64,000 nucleotides of DNA from Nostoc sp. PCC 7524 (GCF_000316645.1 NC_019684.1:2757501-2821500); one strand, 5' to 3'; numbered from the stretch's first letter, positions 36,241 to 45,303 are shown. Notes: generated from the sequence alone by a model not told the origin. Numbers and translations are program-made.

Positions 36241-37482
36241 CTAAGTAGTGTATTCAGCGTTAATTTTCACGTAGTCATAACTTAAGTCGCAACCCCAAGC
36301 TTTACCACTACCGTGACCATTGCCGACATTAACAGAAATTAAAACTGTATCCTCTTGGAGATAAGCACCGGCGGCGGCTTGCTTTAAATATGCACTAGCG
36401 GCGGCGCGGTCAAAGGGTTGGGGTTGACCGTTGTCTAAAAGTAGGAAATCCCCTAGTTTAATTTGCAGGTTGTCTTGTTCAAAGAGTACACCTGCACGTC
36501 CGGCGGCGGCGGCGATGCGTCCCCAGTTGGGATCTCTACCAAAGATTGCAGATTTAACTAAGGATGAACCGGCAATGGTTTTGGCGATTTGTCTAGCTGA
36601 TGCTTCGTCATGGGTTCCTGTGACTTGCACTTCCATGAGACAGGTTGCACCTTCACCATCACGAGCGATCGCTTTGGCTAAATGCTGGCATACTGCTGTT
36701 AACATGGCCTCTAATTTTTCGGCTTCTGTACCCATCTCGGTAATCGCTGGGGTGCGGGATTCGCCATTGGCTAGGGCGATTAAACTATCGTTGGTACTTG
36801 TATCACCATCAACAGTAATAGAATTGAAGCTTCTATCAGCTGCCCTAGTTAACATCTCTTGCCATAGATGAGGTAACACAGCCGCATCACAAGTCACAAA
36901 TGCCAGCATCGTGGCCATATTGGGATGAATCATCCCCGAACCTTTGGCAATCCCACCAATGCGGACTGGGCGTTCGCCGATAGTAGTTTCTAGGGCTATA
37001 GATTTGGTGATTAAATCTGTAGTGATAATTGCCCCGGCTGCGGCATCGGAACCTGTGGGAGAAAGTGCTGCTACCAGTTTGGGAATACCACTCCGCAGTG
37101 CATCCATTTTAATCCGTTGACCAATTACCCCAGTAGAAGCCAAGAGAATAGCATCGGGAGAAATATTTAACTCTTGAGCTAATAATTCCGCACTTTCTTG
37201 GGCATCATGTACGCCTTGACTACCTGTAGCAGCGTTAGCTTGTCCGGCGTTGCAGAGAATTGCCCGCGCACCATGTTTAGCCTGCAAGCGTTGGCGACAA
37301 TAATCTACACAGGCCGCTTTCACTTGACTGGTGGTGAATACACCAGCCGCGATCGCCTCTACATCTGATACTATCAAAGCTAAATCGGGCAATCCCGAAG
37401 GTTTTAGTCCTGCCGTAATACCAGCCGCCCGATACCCTTTAGGAGCCGTCACCCCACCAGTAATTTCCTGCCAGTCTGCCAT
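36241..37482 (-). CDS. argJ: Bifunctional ornithine acetyltransferase / N-acetylglutamate synthase (ArgJ)
   Basis: A 413-residue enzyme that moves the acetyl group from N-acetylornithine to glutamate in the cyclic arginine pathway; many forms also make N-acetylglutamate from acetyl-CoA. The autocleavage site is seen in MIHPNMATMLAFVTCDA (the Thr becomes the N-terminal nucleophile of the beta chain). Other blocks are GVFTTSQVKAACVDYCR, ILCNAGQANAATGSQG and GRDPNWGRIAAAAGRAGV. The start MADWQEITGGV has no strong ribosome-binding site. Upstream lies the small-RNA region. Confidence 0.95.
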   Translation of the reverse strand: MADWQEITGGVTAPKGYRAAGITAGLKPSGLPDLALIVSDVEAIAAGVFTTSQVKAACVDYCRQRLQAKHGARAILCNAGQANAATGSQGVHDAQESAELLAQELNISPDAILLASTGVIGQRIKMDALRSGIPKLVAALSPTGSDAAAGAIITTDLITKSIALETTIGERPVRIGGIAKGSGMIHPNMATMLAFVTCDAAVLPHLWQEMLTRAADRSFNSITVDGDTSTNDSLIALANGESRTPAITEMGTEAEKLEAMLTAVCQHLAKAIARDGEGATCLMEVQVTGTHDEASARQIAKTIAGSSLVKSAIFGRDPNWGRIAAAAGRAGVLFEQDNLQIKLGDFLLLDNGQPQPFDRAAASAYLKQAAAGAYLQEDTVLISVNVGNGHGSGKAWGCDLSYDYVKINAEYTT

Positions 37483-37681
37483 GTCTTTTACCTTTACTAC
37501 TAATTAGCAGCTTGACTGGCGATTATACCAATTAGTTAATAGTCATTAATCATTAGTTAGTAGGCAATAGTTAATTCCCCCATCTCCCCCATCTCTCACC
37601 CTACGGGTAGGCTTACGCCATCGTAAGAGAAGCAAGCTAAATCTCCCCCATCCCCCTCATCCCCTCCATCCCCCCTCCATG

Positions 37682-37733
37682 AAAAAAGGAGAGCCACTTG
37701 GGCAGCTCTCCAGATCATCAGGGTGCATCTACT
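37682..37733 (-). ncRNA. Candidate small RNA, copy 1
   Basis: On the minus strand a -10 box TATACT (complement of 37740-37745) is followed after six bases by a presumed start at AGTAGATGCACCCTGATGAT. Then comes a perfect seven-pair stem, GGAGAGC/GCTCTCC (37688-37694 with 37705-37711), and TTTTTT (complement of 37682-37687), a model Rho-independent terminator. The predicted RNA is only about 52 nt. A second copy with the same start sequence, spacing and terminator lies at 38011-38064. No open frame is present. The identity is unknown to me; known short cyanobacterial RNAs (for example IsaR1, NsiR4, Yfr families) should be compared. Confidence 0.6.
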
Positions 37734-37739
37734 TAGCAC

Positions 37740-37745
37740 AGTATA
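37740..37745 (-). promoter_or_regulatory. -10 box of small RNA copy 1
   Basis: TATACT on the minus strand, six bases before the conserved AGTAGATGCACCC start. No clear -35 box is at the usual distance, which would fit an activator-dependent promoter. Confidence 0.5.
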
Positions 37746-38010
37746 GCATTTTTGCCATGAGGAGTAACACCCATTATTTATTTATTTGTATAAATATTGT
37801 TAAGAGCTTTCACGTAGGATACTGAACTAAGACAAATCCTTTGATTTTAAGTAACTTTAATTACCAAACCTACAATTTTACTTTTTCTAAAATCATTACT
37901 CAATAATGTAAAAAACAATACATTATTAAAATGTATATTAAGTAACGTTCCTGTCTTTGATGTTGGGACAAACTTGATGAAATCTATGATATCAGTATGA
38001 TTTTAGGCAA

Positions 38011-38064
38011 GAAATAAGGAGAGCAACTAAGGTAGCCCTCCCATTCATTAGGGTGCATCTACTA
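38011..38064 (-). ncRNA. Candidate small RNA, copy 2
   Basis: Second copy of the small RNA at 37682-37733. On the minus strand TATTCT (complement of 38071-38076) lies six bases before AGTAGATGCACCCTAATGAA. A stem GGAGGGC/GCTCTCC (complement of 38019-38025 with 38036-38042, one mismatch) and TTATTTCTT end it. The first 13 bases are identical to copy 1, the next part and the loop have diverged, and the stem is kept. This pattern suggests selection on the 5' end and terminator. Confidence 0.55.
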
Positions 38065-38070
38065 TACATA

Positions 38071-38076
38071 GAATAC
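38071..38076 (-). promoter_or_regulatory. -10 box of small RNA copy 2
   Basis: TATTCT on the minus strand, at the same six-base distance from the conserved start as in copy 1. Confidence 0.45.
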
Positions 38077-38274
38077 CTTTTCTAGTGTCTAATTTAACTG
38101 TCCTTTTCTGTATTTTTGGTAAATATATTGTGAAAAAATGACTGAAAAAATACTGTTACTGAGTTACAGCCAAAGATACAGCAACTAATTGAAAAAAGTA
38201 ATCAGTAGTGAGTAATAAGTAAATTTCTTACTCATTACTCATTACTCATTACTCATTACCACAGAGACACGAGA

Positions 38275-39069
38275 CTATTTATGAGAAACTTCTCGATCAG
38301 CAGGTTCTTTATCTTTAAACAAATCAGCTGTTGCGAGTAGTAAATCTCTGAGAATTTGTTTAATTTGACGCTCTTTTTGAGCAACAACTGTTCCAGCTTC
38401 GCCTAGTTTATCTTCTAGTTGCGATCGCTTCTGCTCTACCTGAGTTGCTAAAGCCTCAGCTTGGGGACGAGCTTGATTGTACCAGTTTTTGGCATCATCA
38501 AGATAATGCTGCACCTCATCAGAACGTCCGCCGTAGCGTGCAGCTAAGTTAGCGCGAACAATGGCTAATTGTGCTTGTAACTGAGCGTAACGTTTCTTTA
38601 ATAGTCCTAGTTCTTCACTATTCTTGATAGTATCAATAGCGGATGCGATCGCACTTTGAACGTTAGTAGTTTTTTCTTTACCAGTTTCTTCAATCTCTGC
38701 TAAGATCCCATCCACATCTTGCTGAATTTTTTCTTCTTCACTATCTATTTGAGCTTGTAATCTTTCCAATTCTGACTGTGTTTTAACGATAGCTTCGTGT
38801 CGTTTAGTATTAACTCCTTCTATCGCCCCTTCTATTGATGCTGTGACTTCTTCTTTCAATTCCGTACCTTTATCTTGTAAGTTATCAATTACGGCTGCAA
38901 CCGCATCTTTGACAATGGTACGCAATTCGCTAGAACCTTCCTTAACTTCTGAAGATAATTGAGCAACTGCTGATTTTACAATCTCACGGATGCGTTCAGT
39001 TCTTAACTGTCCAGTTGATTTTGCTTGTTGCAGATCAGATTGAATTCGCTCTTTGATATTGTTAGCCAT
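38275..39069 (-). CDS. Long coiled-coil protein, stress-protein-like
   Basis: A 264-residue, highly charged protein predicted to be almost all helix and coiled coil (IREIVKSAVAQLSSEVKEGS, ELERLQAQIDSEEEKIQQDV, EQKRSQLEDKLGEAGTVVAQ). The repeated amphipathic helices recall apolipoprotein-like and LEA-like proteins often named histidine-kinase-like or stress proteins in Nostoc annotations. No enzyme motif, signal peptide or membrane segment is present. It may act as a membrane-associated or protective protein; that is inference only. It is a single gene; an (ATTACTC)n repeat follows the stop. Confidence 0.6.
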   Translation of the reverse strand: MANNIKERIQSDLQQAKSTGQLRTERIREIVKSAVAQLSSEVKEGSSELRTIVKDAVAAVIDNLQDKGTELKEEVTASIEGAIEGVNTKRHEAIVKTQSELERLQAQIDSEEEKIQQDVDGILAEIEETGKEKTTNVQSAIASAIDTIKNSEELGLLKKRYAQLQAQLAIVRANLAARYGGRSDEVQHYLDDAKNWYNQARPQAEALATQVEQKRSQLEDKLGEAGTVVAQKERQIKQILRDLLLATADLFKDKEPADREVSHK

Positions 39070-39591
39070 ATTTAACTCTGATTATTTAGCTAATTTGGAT
39101 AAAATTCTTAGACATGGTTTTATACGGCCATTATGACGTGGGCTTTTGAACTCAGGCACTGTCTGGAGATAGAACCTTTGGTAAGAGATCAGGTAACACC
39201 AAAAAATTAATTATTCCAAATTGACAGTTGGTAGGGTGCGTCAGTGCGAGAAAACCTAGCTGTGCCAAGAAATTCTTCATACTGATGCTCCCTACATCTT
39301 AGATATTTTTTATCTGGAAGTCTCTAATTTATAGATAGGATTCCTATTTGATTTGTGTTGGCGTAGCCTGCGCGGACACATAAAATACTCATTACACATC
39401 TACCCCCTTCTTGCCTATTGCAAGAGTGCCTATTAGACATCTGGTGAAAAAGAATGTAGAGACGAGAATTCCTACCCCACGGAACGTCTCTACAAGGTTT
39501 CAGAAAAACCCATATTTAATTTCTGGAGATGCCTATTTATGAGAAGATAATTATCGGTTGATATCAAGGCTAATTAATAGGTGAAATTTCC
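39070..39591. other. Repeat-rich divergent spacer
   Basis: Contains the GTAGGGTGCGTCAG repeat near 39232, a left-end fragment of MITE family 2 (from about 39335, GATAGGATTCCTATTTGATT followed by GTTGGCGTAGCCTGCGC), and the TGTAGAGACG/CGTCTCTACA palindrome (39455-39464 with 39485-39494). No gene is supported. The last 50 bases are the leader of the cytochrome gene. Confidence 0.7.
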
Positions 39592-39924
39592 GTGACAAAA
39601 TTATTGGCATTCTTATTGATCATATTGTTGACAACCACTACTTTATCTTTGCCTGCAAATGCAGCAGATATAGCTAACGGTGTCAAAATTTTTGATATTC
39701 ACTGTGCTGGATGTCATATTAATGGTGGTAACATCATCAGACGAGGCAAAAACTTACATCAGAAAGCACTTAAAAAATATGGTATGGATTCCATAGAAGC
39801 AATTACATCGATTGTCACCAATGGTAAAAGTAATATGTCAGCTTATAAAGACCGTCTGACTGAGCAAGAAATTCAAGATGTAGCTGCTTATGTTCTCACA
39901 CAAGCAGAAACTAACTGGAAATAA
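39592..39924 (+). CDS. Cytochrome c6-type protein, exported
   Basis: A 110-residue c-type cytochrome with a signal peptide (LLAFLLIILLTTTTLSLPANA) and one haem motif, CAGCH, near residue 38 (IFDIHCAGCHINGGN). The axial Met is probably in KSNMSAYKDRL, and the end DVAAYVLTQAETNWK is the typical c6 C terminus. c6 carries electrons in the thylakoid lumen from cytochrome b6f to photosystem I or oxidase. The sequence around RRGKNLHQKALKKYGM departs from standard PetJ, so it may be a c6-like paralogue. The GTG start has AGGTG eight bases upstream. The aldo/keto reductase gene follows by 24 bases. Confidence 0.85.
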   Translation: MTKLLAFLLIILLTTTTLSLPANAADIANGVKIFDIHCAGCHINGGNIIRRGKNLHQKALKKYGMDSIEAITSIVTNGKSNMSAYKDRLTEQEIQDVAAYVLTQAETNWK

Positions 39925-39948
39925 TTTAAAGTTCTAAAATAGCAGAAA

Positions 39949-40968
39949 ATGATATTACCAGCAGCAAGTCGATTGCAATTAACCTCTGATTTAAACGTTT
40001 GTCGGATATTAAATGGAATGTGGCAAGTATCCGGCGCACACGGACGAATTAATGCCAAAGCTGCCATTGAAAGTATGTTCAAATATGTTGATGCAGGCTT
40101 TACTACTTGGGATTTAGCAGATCATTATGGCCCAGCAGAAGATTTTATTGGCGAATTTCGTCGTCAATTGGCTGCTAACCGTGGACAAGAGGCTTTATCT
40201 CAAGTACAAGCCTTCACAAAATGGGTGCCTCGTCCTGGGAAAATGACCAAAAAACTGGTTGAAGAAAATATTGATATTTCTCGCCAAAGAATGGCTGTAG
40301 AATCTCTAGATTTGATGCAATTTCACTGGTGGGAATATCAAGATAAAAATTATTTAGATGCCCTCAAATATATGGCAGAACTACAAACAGAGGGCAAAAT
40401 TAAACATTTAGCTTTGACCAACTTTGATACAGAACACCTGCAAATTATTACCGAAGCTGGAATTAAAATTGTATCTAATCAAGTGCAATTTTCTTTAGTT
40501 GATCGTCGTCCAGAAGTGAATATGCTGAAGTTTTGTCAACAGCATGATATTAAACTTTTGACTTATGGTTCACTTTGCGGTGGTTTCCTCTCAGAAAAAT
40601 ATTTGGGTAAACCAGAACCCAGAGGCTTTGATTTAACTACAGTCAGCTTACGCAAATATAAAAATATGATTGATGCTTGGGGGGGTTGGCTATTATTTCA
40701 AGAGCTGCTATCTACCTTGAAGCAAATCGCTGAGAAGCATGGGATAAGTATTGCTAACGTCGCAGTACGTTATATCTTAGACAAGCCAGCCGTGGGTGGT
40801 GTAATTGTTGGTGCCAGACTGGGTATAGCTGAACATATAGAAGATAATGCCAAAGTATTTAGTTGGAATTTAGATCCAGAAGATAGCGATCGCATAGACA
40901 TCATATCTCGTCAGTCACAGAACTTGTATCAGCTCATTGGCGATTGTGGGGATGAATATCGACGCTAA
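39949..40968 (+). CDS. Aldo/keto reductase family protein
   Basis: A 339-residue TIM-barrel oxidoreductase. The catalytic tetrad can be placed in TTWDLADHYGPAEDF (Asp, Tyr), QAFTKWVPRPG (Lys) and LMQFHWWEYQD (His). The NADPH-binding C-terminal part contains GGVIVGARLGIAEHIEDNAK. The substrate is unknown; close family members in cyanobacteria and plants are uncharacterised. It lies 24 bases after the cytochrome c6-type gene in the same direction and could be co-transcribed with it. Confidence 0.85.
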   Translation: MILPAASRLQLTSDLNVCRILNGMWQVSGAHGRINAKAAIESMFKYVDAGFTTWDLADHYGPAEDFIGEFRRQLAANRGQEALSQVQAFTKWVPRPGKMTKKLVEENIDISRQRMAVESLDLMQFHWWEYQDKNYLDALKYMAELQTEGKIKHLALTNFDTEHLQIITEAGIKIVSNQVQFSLVDRRPEVNMLKFCQQHDIKLLTYGSLCGGFLSEKYLGKPEPRGFDLTTVSLRKYKNMIDAWGGWLLFQELLSTLKQIAEKHGISIANVAVRYILDKPAVGGVIVGARLGIAEHIEDNAKVFSWNLDPEDSDRIDIISRQSQNLYQLIGDCGDEYRR

Positions 40969-41031
40969 CTAGACTGGCATCCGGTGAGTATGTCATAAGT
41001 ACAATTAGGCTGTTAATTCCAAACTGAATTT

Positions 41032-41952
41032 ATGACTGCTGCTGTAAACACTGCTCCTAGCATAGCTTCCCGCTTGGTGAATGGCATATTAGCCATCAAA
41101 CCCTTAGCTAACCTAGCCAAGCATCAAGCTCGTCAAATGATGATTAAACGGGCTGAAAAAATTGGTGTACCTTGGACGCAAGAAGTTAAAACCCTACAGG
41201 CGCGTGATTGGAAACCAGACTTAGCTCAAATCCAAAATCCCCAACTTTCTTACCCAAACTATTACCTCACCTCCTTCCATGCCTACGAAGAAGGGAACCT
41301 CAGTTGGCAAGCTGCTTTTGAAGTAGAACCTGCTGCTTATGCCGTCCATGCTAAGATTTGGCAGGATGCAGAAGCGCAAGGTGATCCGAAACTGCGTCAA
41401 AGTTACCACGATATTGTCAAAGCACAAATTCCCCATGCACCGCAAGACATCCTAGACTTGGGATGTAGTGTGGGGTTAAGTACATTTGCACTGCAAGCAC
41501 TCTATCCCCAAGCCAAAGTCACAGGCTTAGATTTGTCTCCCTATTTCTTAGCCGTCGCCAACTATCGCGCCCAACAGCGTCAAGCAAATATCAATTGGAT
41601 TCATGCCGCAGCTGAATCCACTGGCTTACCAGACGCTAGTGTTGATTTAGTCTCGATTTTCTTGGTATGTCACGAATTACCCCAGTCAGCCACCCGCCAA
41701 ATTTTTGCTGAGGTGCGGCGGGTATTGCGTCCGGGTGGTTACATTGCGATTATGGATATGAATCCCCAATCAGAAGCTTACAAGAAAATGCCACCCTACA
41801 TTTTGACATTGCTCAAAAGTACAGAACCGTATTTGGATCAATATTTTGCTTTGGATATTCAGCAAGCTTTGGTAGAGGCTGGTTTTCAAACACCAACCAT
41901 CACCCCCAATAGCCCCCGTCACCGGACTGTAATTGCTCAGGTGAGTGGCTGA
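41032..41952 (+). CDS. Class I SAM-dependent methyltransferase
   Basis: A 306-residue methyltransferase with motif I ILDLGCSVGLSTFAL, the acidic residue of motif II in VTGLDLSPYF, and the post-I segment SVDLVSIFLVCHELP followed by RRVLRPGGYIAIMDMNPQS. The N-terminal 140 residues are a helical extension (KPLANLAKHQARQMMIKRAE) found in related cyanobacterial proteins. The methyl acceptor is unknown. Its stop overlaps the start of the next gene by eight bases, indicating an operon with a PrsW-type protease. Confidence 0.85.
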   Translation: MTAAVNTAPSIASRLVNGILAIKPLANLAKHQARQMMIKRAEKIGVPWTQEVKTLQARDWKPDLAQIQNPQLSYPNYYLTSFHAYEEGNLSWQAAFEVEPAAYAVHAKIWQDAEAQGDPKLRQSYHDIVKAQIPHAPQDILDLGCSVGLSTFALQALYPQAKVTGLDLSPYFLAVANYRAQQRQANINWIHAAAESTGLPDASVDLVSIFLVCHELPQSATRQIFAEVRRVLRPGGYIAIMDMNPQSEAYKKMPPYILTLLKSTEPYLDQYFALDIQQALVEAGFQTPTITPNSPRHRTVIAQVSG

Positions 41953-42907
41953 TTTGGATTTAGTTCTGTGGGCAACAATCCCCACACTGGTATTTTTGGG
42001 ATATTACTATTATCGTGCTACTGTTGCCCCGCCTGTAACACACTTGTTGTTGTTATTTGTGGTTGGGGCAGTATCTGGTTTTGTTGCCCTCGGCTTACAA
42101 ATAGCTTTTGAAACTATTGCTAATTGGATTGTAGACTGGGAGCGTATTCAGCGATCGCTCCTTGGCATTGCCTTCAGACAACTGGTAGAAATTGGCCCCA
42201 TTGAAGAAGGTTGCAAGTTAGTAGCAGTCGTTGTACCCACCTACTACTTTCAACGTCAGCATCGCCTACGCGCCAGCAGTATTTTCTTGTTTACCATAGC
42301 TGCATCTGTTGGATTTACAGCCGAAGAAAACTGGATTTATCTATTCCACGGTACTGCATCCATTCTTGATCGTACTATTGGTACACCAGTCCATGCAATG
42401 TTCTCTGCACCTTGGGGCTATGCTTTGGGACTATATTTTTCTGCTTATGTGCGATTACATCGCTACAAAAATTTGATTTTTCAGGCTTGGATAAATTCTG
42501 TGATTTTCCACGCTTTGGTAAATGTGCTTTCTAGTGCTTGGCGTTACTCACCACCTCTACAGTATCTCAGTTATGGTTTATTTCCCTTACTGCTATGGAT
42601 GTTTTGGCGGATGGAACAGTTATTTAAGAGGGTAGAAGGCAAACCCACTATTAATTTAATATCTGGTCGGACATTTCAGCATCGATACTGGCAAAGGGGT
42701 TTAATATTATTTGCGCTCATGCTAGGTGGTAACGCCATTTTTGGTTTATTTCTGTTAGCTAGAATTCTCAGCCCTTTGAGGTTATCACAGATATTTTATC
42801 CTGATATTCTGTTGTTTACAGTTAGTCGATTATCCCTAAATTTGGTTTTTGGGATTTTAGCGTGGTTAATTTATTGGTATTTAAGATATTCAGCTAGCCG
42901 TCGTTGA
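41945..42907 (+). CDS. PrsW family intramembrane metalloprotease
   Basis: A 320-residue membrane protein with about eight helices. The PrsW/CPBP-like motifs are present: IGPIEEGCKLVAVV (EExxK), VGFTAEENWIYLF (ExxxE-type), PVHAMFSAPWGY (His) and FHALVNVLSSAW (His). PrsW cleaves anti-sigma factors within the membrane in Bacillus; in cyanobacteria targets are unknown. The likely GTG start at 41945 overlaps the methyltransferase stop. The two genes therefore are translationally linked, though no functional link is evident. Confidence 0.85.
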   Translation: MADLDLVLWATIPTLVFLGYYYYRATVAPPVTHLLLLFVVGAVSGFVALGLQIAFETIANWIVDWERIQRSLLGIAFRQLVEIGPIEEGCKLVAVVVPTYYFQRQHRLRASSIFLFTIAASVGFTAEENWIYLFHGTASILDRTIGTPVHAMFSAPWGYALGLYFSAYVRLHRYKNLIFQAWINSVIFHALVNVLSSAWRYSPPLQYLSYGLFPLLLWMFWRMEQLFKRVEGKPTINLISGRTFQHRYWQRGLILFALMLGGNAIFGLFLLARILSPLRLSQIFYPDILLFTVSRLSLNLVFGILAWLIYWYLRYSASRR

Positions 42908-42950
42908 TATCTTTGCTGTATGTTGCGAAAGTAAGCGATCGCTAATAAGA

Positions 42951-43056
42951 AGTTGTTTGAAAAGTGCTTGGCTTTAATTTTGAAGTAATGAGTAATAATT
43001 AATAGGTATTACCAATGCTCACTACTCATTACTCATTACTCACTACTCATTACTAA
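42951..43056. repeat. MITE family 1 left-end fragment and (ATTACTC)n repeats
   Basis: AGTTGTTTGAAAAGTGCTTGG (about 42953) matches the left end of MITE family 1 but no right end follows; instead there is AGTAATGAGTAATAATTAAT and an (ATTACTC)n run (43018-43056). Confidence 0.6.
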
Positions 43057-43176
43057 TTTATTAGAGGAGTAGCATTCTACAAACAGGCCCATAAAGTTAA
43101 TCTTAACTTTACCTTGAGTAAATACTGCTATCCAGCCCAATGTTAAGGTTGCAAAATTTTTACAATTAGGAGAGTG

Positions 43177-43377
43177 TTAACTCAGCAGCCTTGTAACCCT
43201 CACATCATATTCTGTCCCTTTGGGATGCTCACTTCTAGCTTGACTCCGAGCTATATAATCAGCTGTTTGGATTGATTCTGCGCTAATTTCGTATCGTGAA
43301 GTTCCGCATTGATAGGTACTGTTAGTTGTATCGGCAAATTCTTTGATATCAACTAACACCTCGTAAGTATGAACCAT
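43177..43377 (-). CDS. Small hypothetical protein
   Basis: A 66-residue protein (MVHTYEVLVDIKEFADTTNS... ending DVRVTRLLS). The start at 43377 is well supported by AGGAGGT seven bases upstream, whereas the open frame continues to 43404. It looks like a small single-domain alpha/beta protein; the central SAESIQTADYIARSQARSEH could be a helix. I do not recognise the family. The strong ribosome-binding site indicates that it is expressed. Confidence 0.65.
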   Translation of the reverse strand: MVHTYEVLVDIKEFADTTNSTYQCGTSRYEISAESIQTADYIARSQARSEHPKGTEYDVRVTRLLS

Positions 43378-43685
43378 TTTGGCACCTCCTAGTGCTAATG
43401 GCAACGATGGGAATACAATCCAGTATATGAAGATAGAGAAGTATCTGTGATCTCAGTAATACAATTCTTCATCAAATATGTAGACAGTGAAAAGCAGGGG
43501 TGCAGGGCGGTAGGGGTGCTTTCGCACTTTATTGCTGAAAACTACATCAATCTCTTCTGATTCCTCTCATTCTATTGGTTAGTCATTTAGGTATTTTTAA
43601 ATTACTGAATTAATTAAATAGTTAGTCCTGGGAATACAGATAGTAAACATGAACTTTTACCAGCAAAACAGAGGTATTCAAAGAA
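43378..43685. other. Divergent spacer, nothing recognised
   Basis: About 300 bases upstream of two divergent genes. It is AT-rich. No repeat family, RNA or operator was recognised, apart from GC-rich GCAGGGGTGCAGGGCGGTAG near 43494. Confidence 0.4.
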
Positions 43686-44174
43686 ATGTTTGACCACATC
43701 AACACCTTAGAAAGCTGTTGGTATATTTCTCCTCCTTGGGGTCAAAAAATCCCCATGCCGATATTTGGATTATTGGAAAGAGTTTATCTAATGAAGACTA
43801 ATATTTTTGCCTACTGTTGCGGGATGCAGTGGGAACAAGATGAATGGAATTATGCGATCGCTGTTGGTAAAAAGATTATATATACATCAAGTAGCGAAAT
43901 CACCGGTACTGGTCGGCTACACCTTGTGACTCGCGAAAAACCTGTTTTTAGATTGGGGGAGTTAGTTAAGTTTCGCTTTGCTGGTGATAGTCCACAACTG
44001 CGTACAGTCCTTGGTATGCAGCTAATGAACCAATCATGGTTTTATGTCATCGAATGGAAATCACCCAGTATTGAAGATACCTTTACCTCTAGCAATGTAA
44101 AACTTAATTGTAGTCATTCTTGCTTGAGCGATCGCTTGGCATGGGTGACTGACTACGACTTGGTGAAGGTGTGA
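43686..44174 (+). CDS. DUF1392-like protein
   Basis: A 162-residue soluble protein with Trp-rich beta-type sequence (SCWYISPPWGQKIPMPIFGL, CCGMQWEQDEWNYAIAVGKK, SWFYVIEWKS, LAWVTDYDLVKV). It resembles the DUF1392 family, which is largely limited to Nostoc and Anabaena relatives and has no known function. The start at 43686 is an ATG; a second ATG (43707 or later) is less likely. It stands alone. Confidence 0.6.
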   Translation: MFDHINTLESCWYISPPWGQKIPMPIFGLLERVYLMKTNIFAYCCGMQWEQDEWNYAIAVGKKIIYTSSSEITGTGRLHLVTREKPVFRLGELVKFRFAGDSPQLRTVLGMQLMNQSWFYVIEWKSPSIEDTFTSSNVKLNCSHSCLSDRLAWVTDYDLVKV

Positions 44175-44245
44175 ATTAGTATGATCCCTCCGGGAATTAT
44201 CGTGCTTGATGTTTACCGAAGGGATTGTGATTTACATCTGGAACG

Positions 44246-44680
44246 TTAAGGATTTGGACTGGTGATTGCTGGTGCTGGATTAACAGGTGGAAACTGCTGA
44301 TATTGAGGCTGTTGATTTGTTGGGAACTCTGTATTTTGTTGTGGGGTTAACTGTTGATTCTCCGTTGGAGATTGCTGATATTGAGGCTGTTGAGGCGCTA
44401 AAATTGGAGGATTGGATAAATTATTAGGAGAATTTTCCGTATTTTTACCATCTAGCTCATCTTGAAGCCGATTGACTTCGTTGATGGTACTCCGCACACC
44501 CCGGATTGTATTATTCAAATCTGTAATACCCTGAAGGATATCGTTAAAAAATCCAGCAATATTCACAGAATCATTACTATTGTTGGAAATTTTAGCACTG
44601 TTTGCAGTCTGGTTAGCGTTTACTACAGAAATGTTAAAAACCGAAAGGTAAATCACTACAGACAGAATTAAGTGTTTCAT
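44246..44680 (-). CDS. Exported Gln/Pro-rich protein
   Basis: A 144-residue protein with a signal peptide (LILSVVIYLSVFNISVVNA), a short helical region (FFNDILQGITDLNNTIRGVR, STINEVNRLQDELDG) and a Gln/Pro/Asn-rich tail with a repeated QQPQYQQ motif. The ATG at 44680 has a GGGAG box six bases upstream; the frame extends to 44788 but without support. The tail is low-complexity and probably disordered. The family is not recognised; a cell-surface or periplasmic place is likely. Confidence 0.6.
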   Translation of the reverse strand: MKHLILSVVIYLSVFNISVVNANQTANSAKISNNSNDSVNIAGFFNDILQGITDLNNTIRGVRSTINEVNRLQDELDGKNTENSPNNLSNPPILAPQQPQYQQSPTENQQLTPQQNTEFPTNQQPQYQQFPPVNPAPAITSPNP

Positions 44681-44943
44681 AAATAACTCCCAAGCTATTA
44701 GGAGATGAGTGTACCAAGTTATGTCCAAAATTTTAATTATCAATTCAGCTATAAAAGTTGAGGAAATTCCTAGTAAATACCTGATCAAGACAACAGAAGA
44801 CAGTTTGTGACTAAAAATTATAATTTTGGGCAGTTAATAATTGGTCTTGTATTAGGAAACCTTGTTAATTCTGATAAGCTACATGAAACAACCTTCGTTT
44901 TTCCGAGTTGTTTTACCGACAGCTAGCTAACAGCAAGGTTGCA

Positions 44944-45303
44944 ATGCAAATTCTCAAAGTGCTTATCAGAGTTTATGTTAGTCCAGCAGAATTAGATGAT
45001 GCGATCGCCTTCTATGAAAACCTATTTGCAGAAAAATGTTGGCTATGGTTTGAATATTCCGAAACTGGTTTGGAACTCGCTGCTGTAGGTTCTATACTTT
45101 TAATTGCCGGTTCAGCCGAGACACTCTATCCATTGAAGAACACCCAAGCCACATTCCTAGTTGATTCACTCCATGATTTTCGGGAGATACTCACCCAGCA
45201 GGGAGCAGTCATTTTAGCAGAACTGAAGCCAGTAACCACAGGTATCAATATGCGAGCGTTGCATCCTGATGGCACAATTATTGAATATATTGAATTCCCT
45301 TGA
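44944..45303 (+). CDS. VOC (glyoxalase/bleomycin-resistance) family protein
   Basis: A 119-residue single VOC domain with the paired beta-alpha-beta-beta-beta units (VYVSPAELDDAIAFYENLF, ILLIAGSAETLYPL, TFLVDSLHDFREILTQQG, MRALHPDGTIIEYIEFP). The usual metal ligands His/Glu are only partly present (Glu in IIEYIEF), so it may bind a ligand instead of catalysing. The ATG at 44944 (MQILKVL) is the likely start; the frame opens earlier, at 44908. It is 89 bases before a ferredoxin-like gene in the same direction. Confidence 0.75.
   Translation: MQILKVLIRVYVSPAELDDAIAFYENLFAEKCWLWFEYSETGLELAAVGSILLIAGSAETLYPLKNTQATFLVDSLHDFREILTQQGAVILAELKPVTTGINMRALHPDGTIIEYIEFP

Noticed and set aside
37700..37790. 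An NtcA site (GTA-N8-TAC) before small RNA copy 1.
   Set aside because: Only GTA-N8-TAT is present (37764-37777), its centre is off by several bases from the usual -41.5, and copy 2 has no counterpart.
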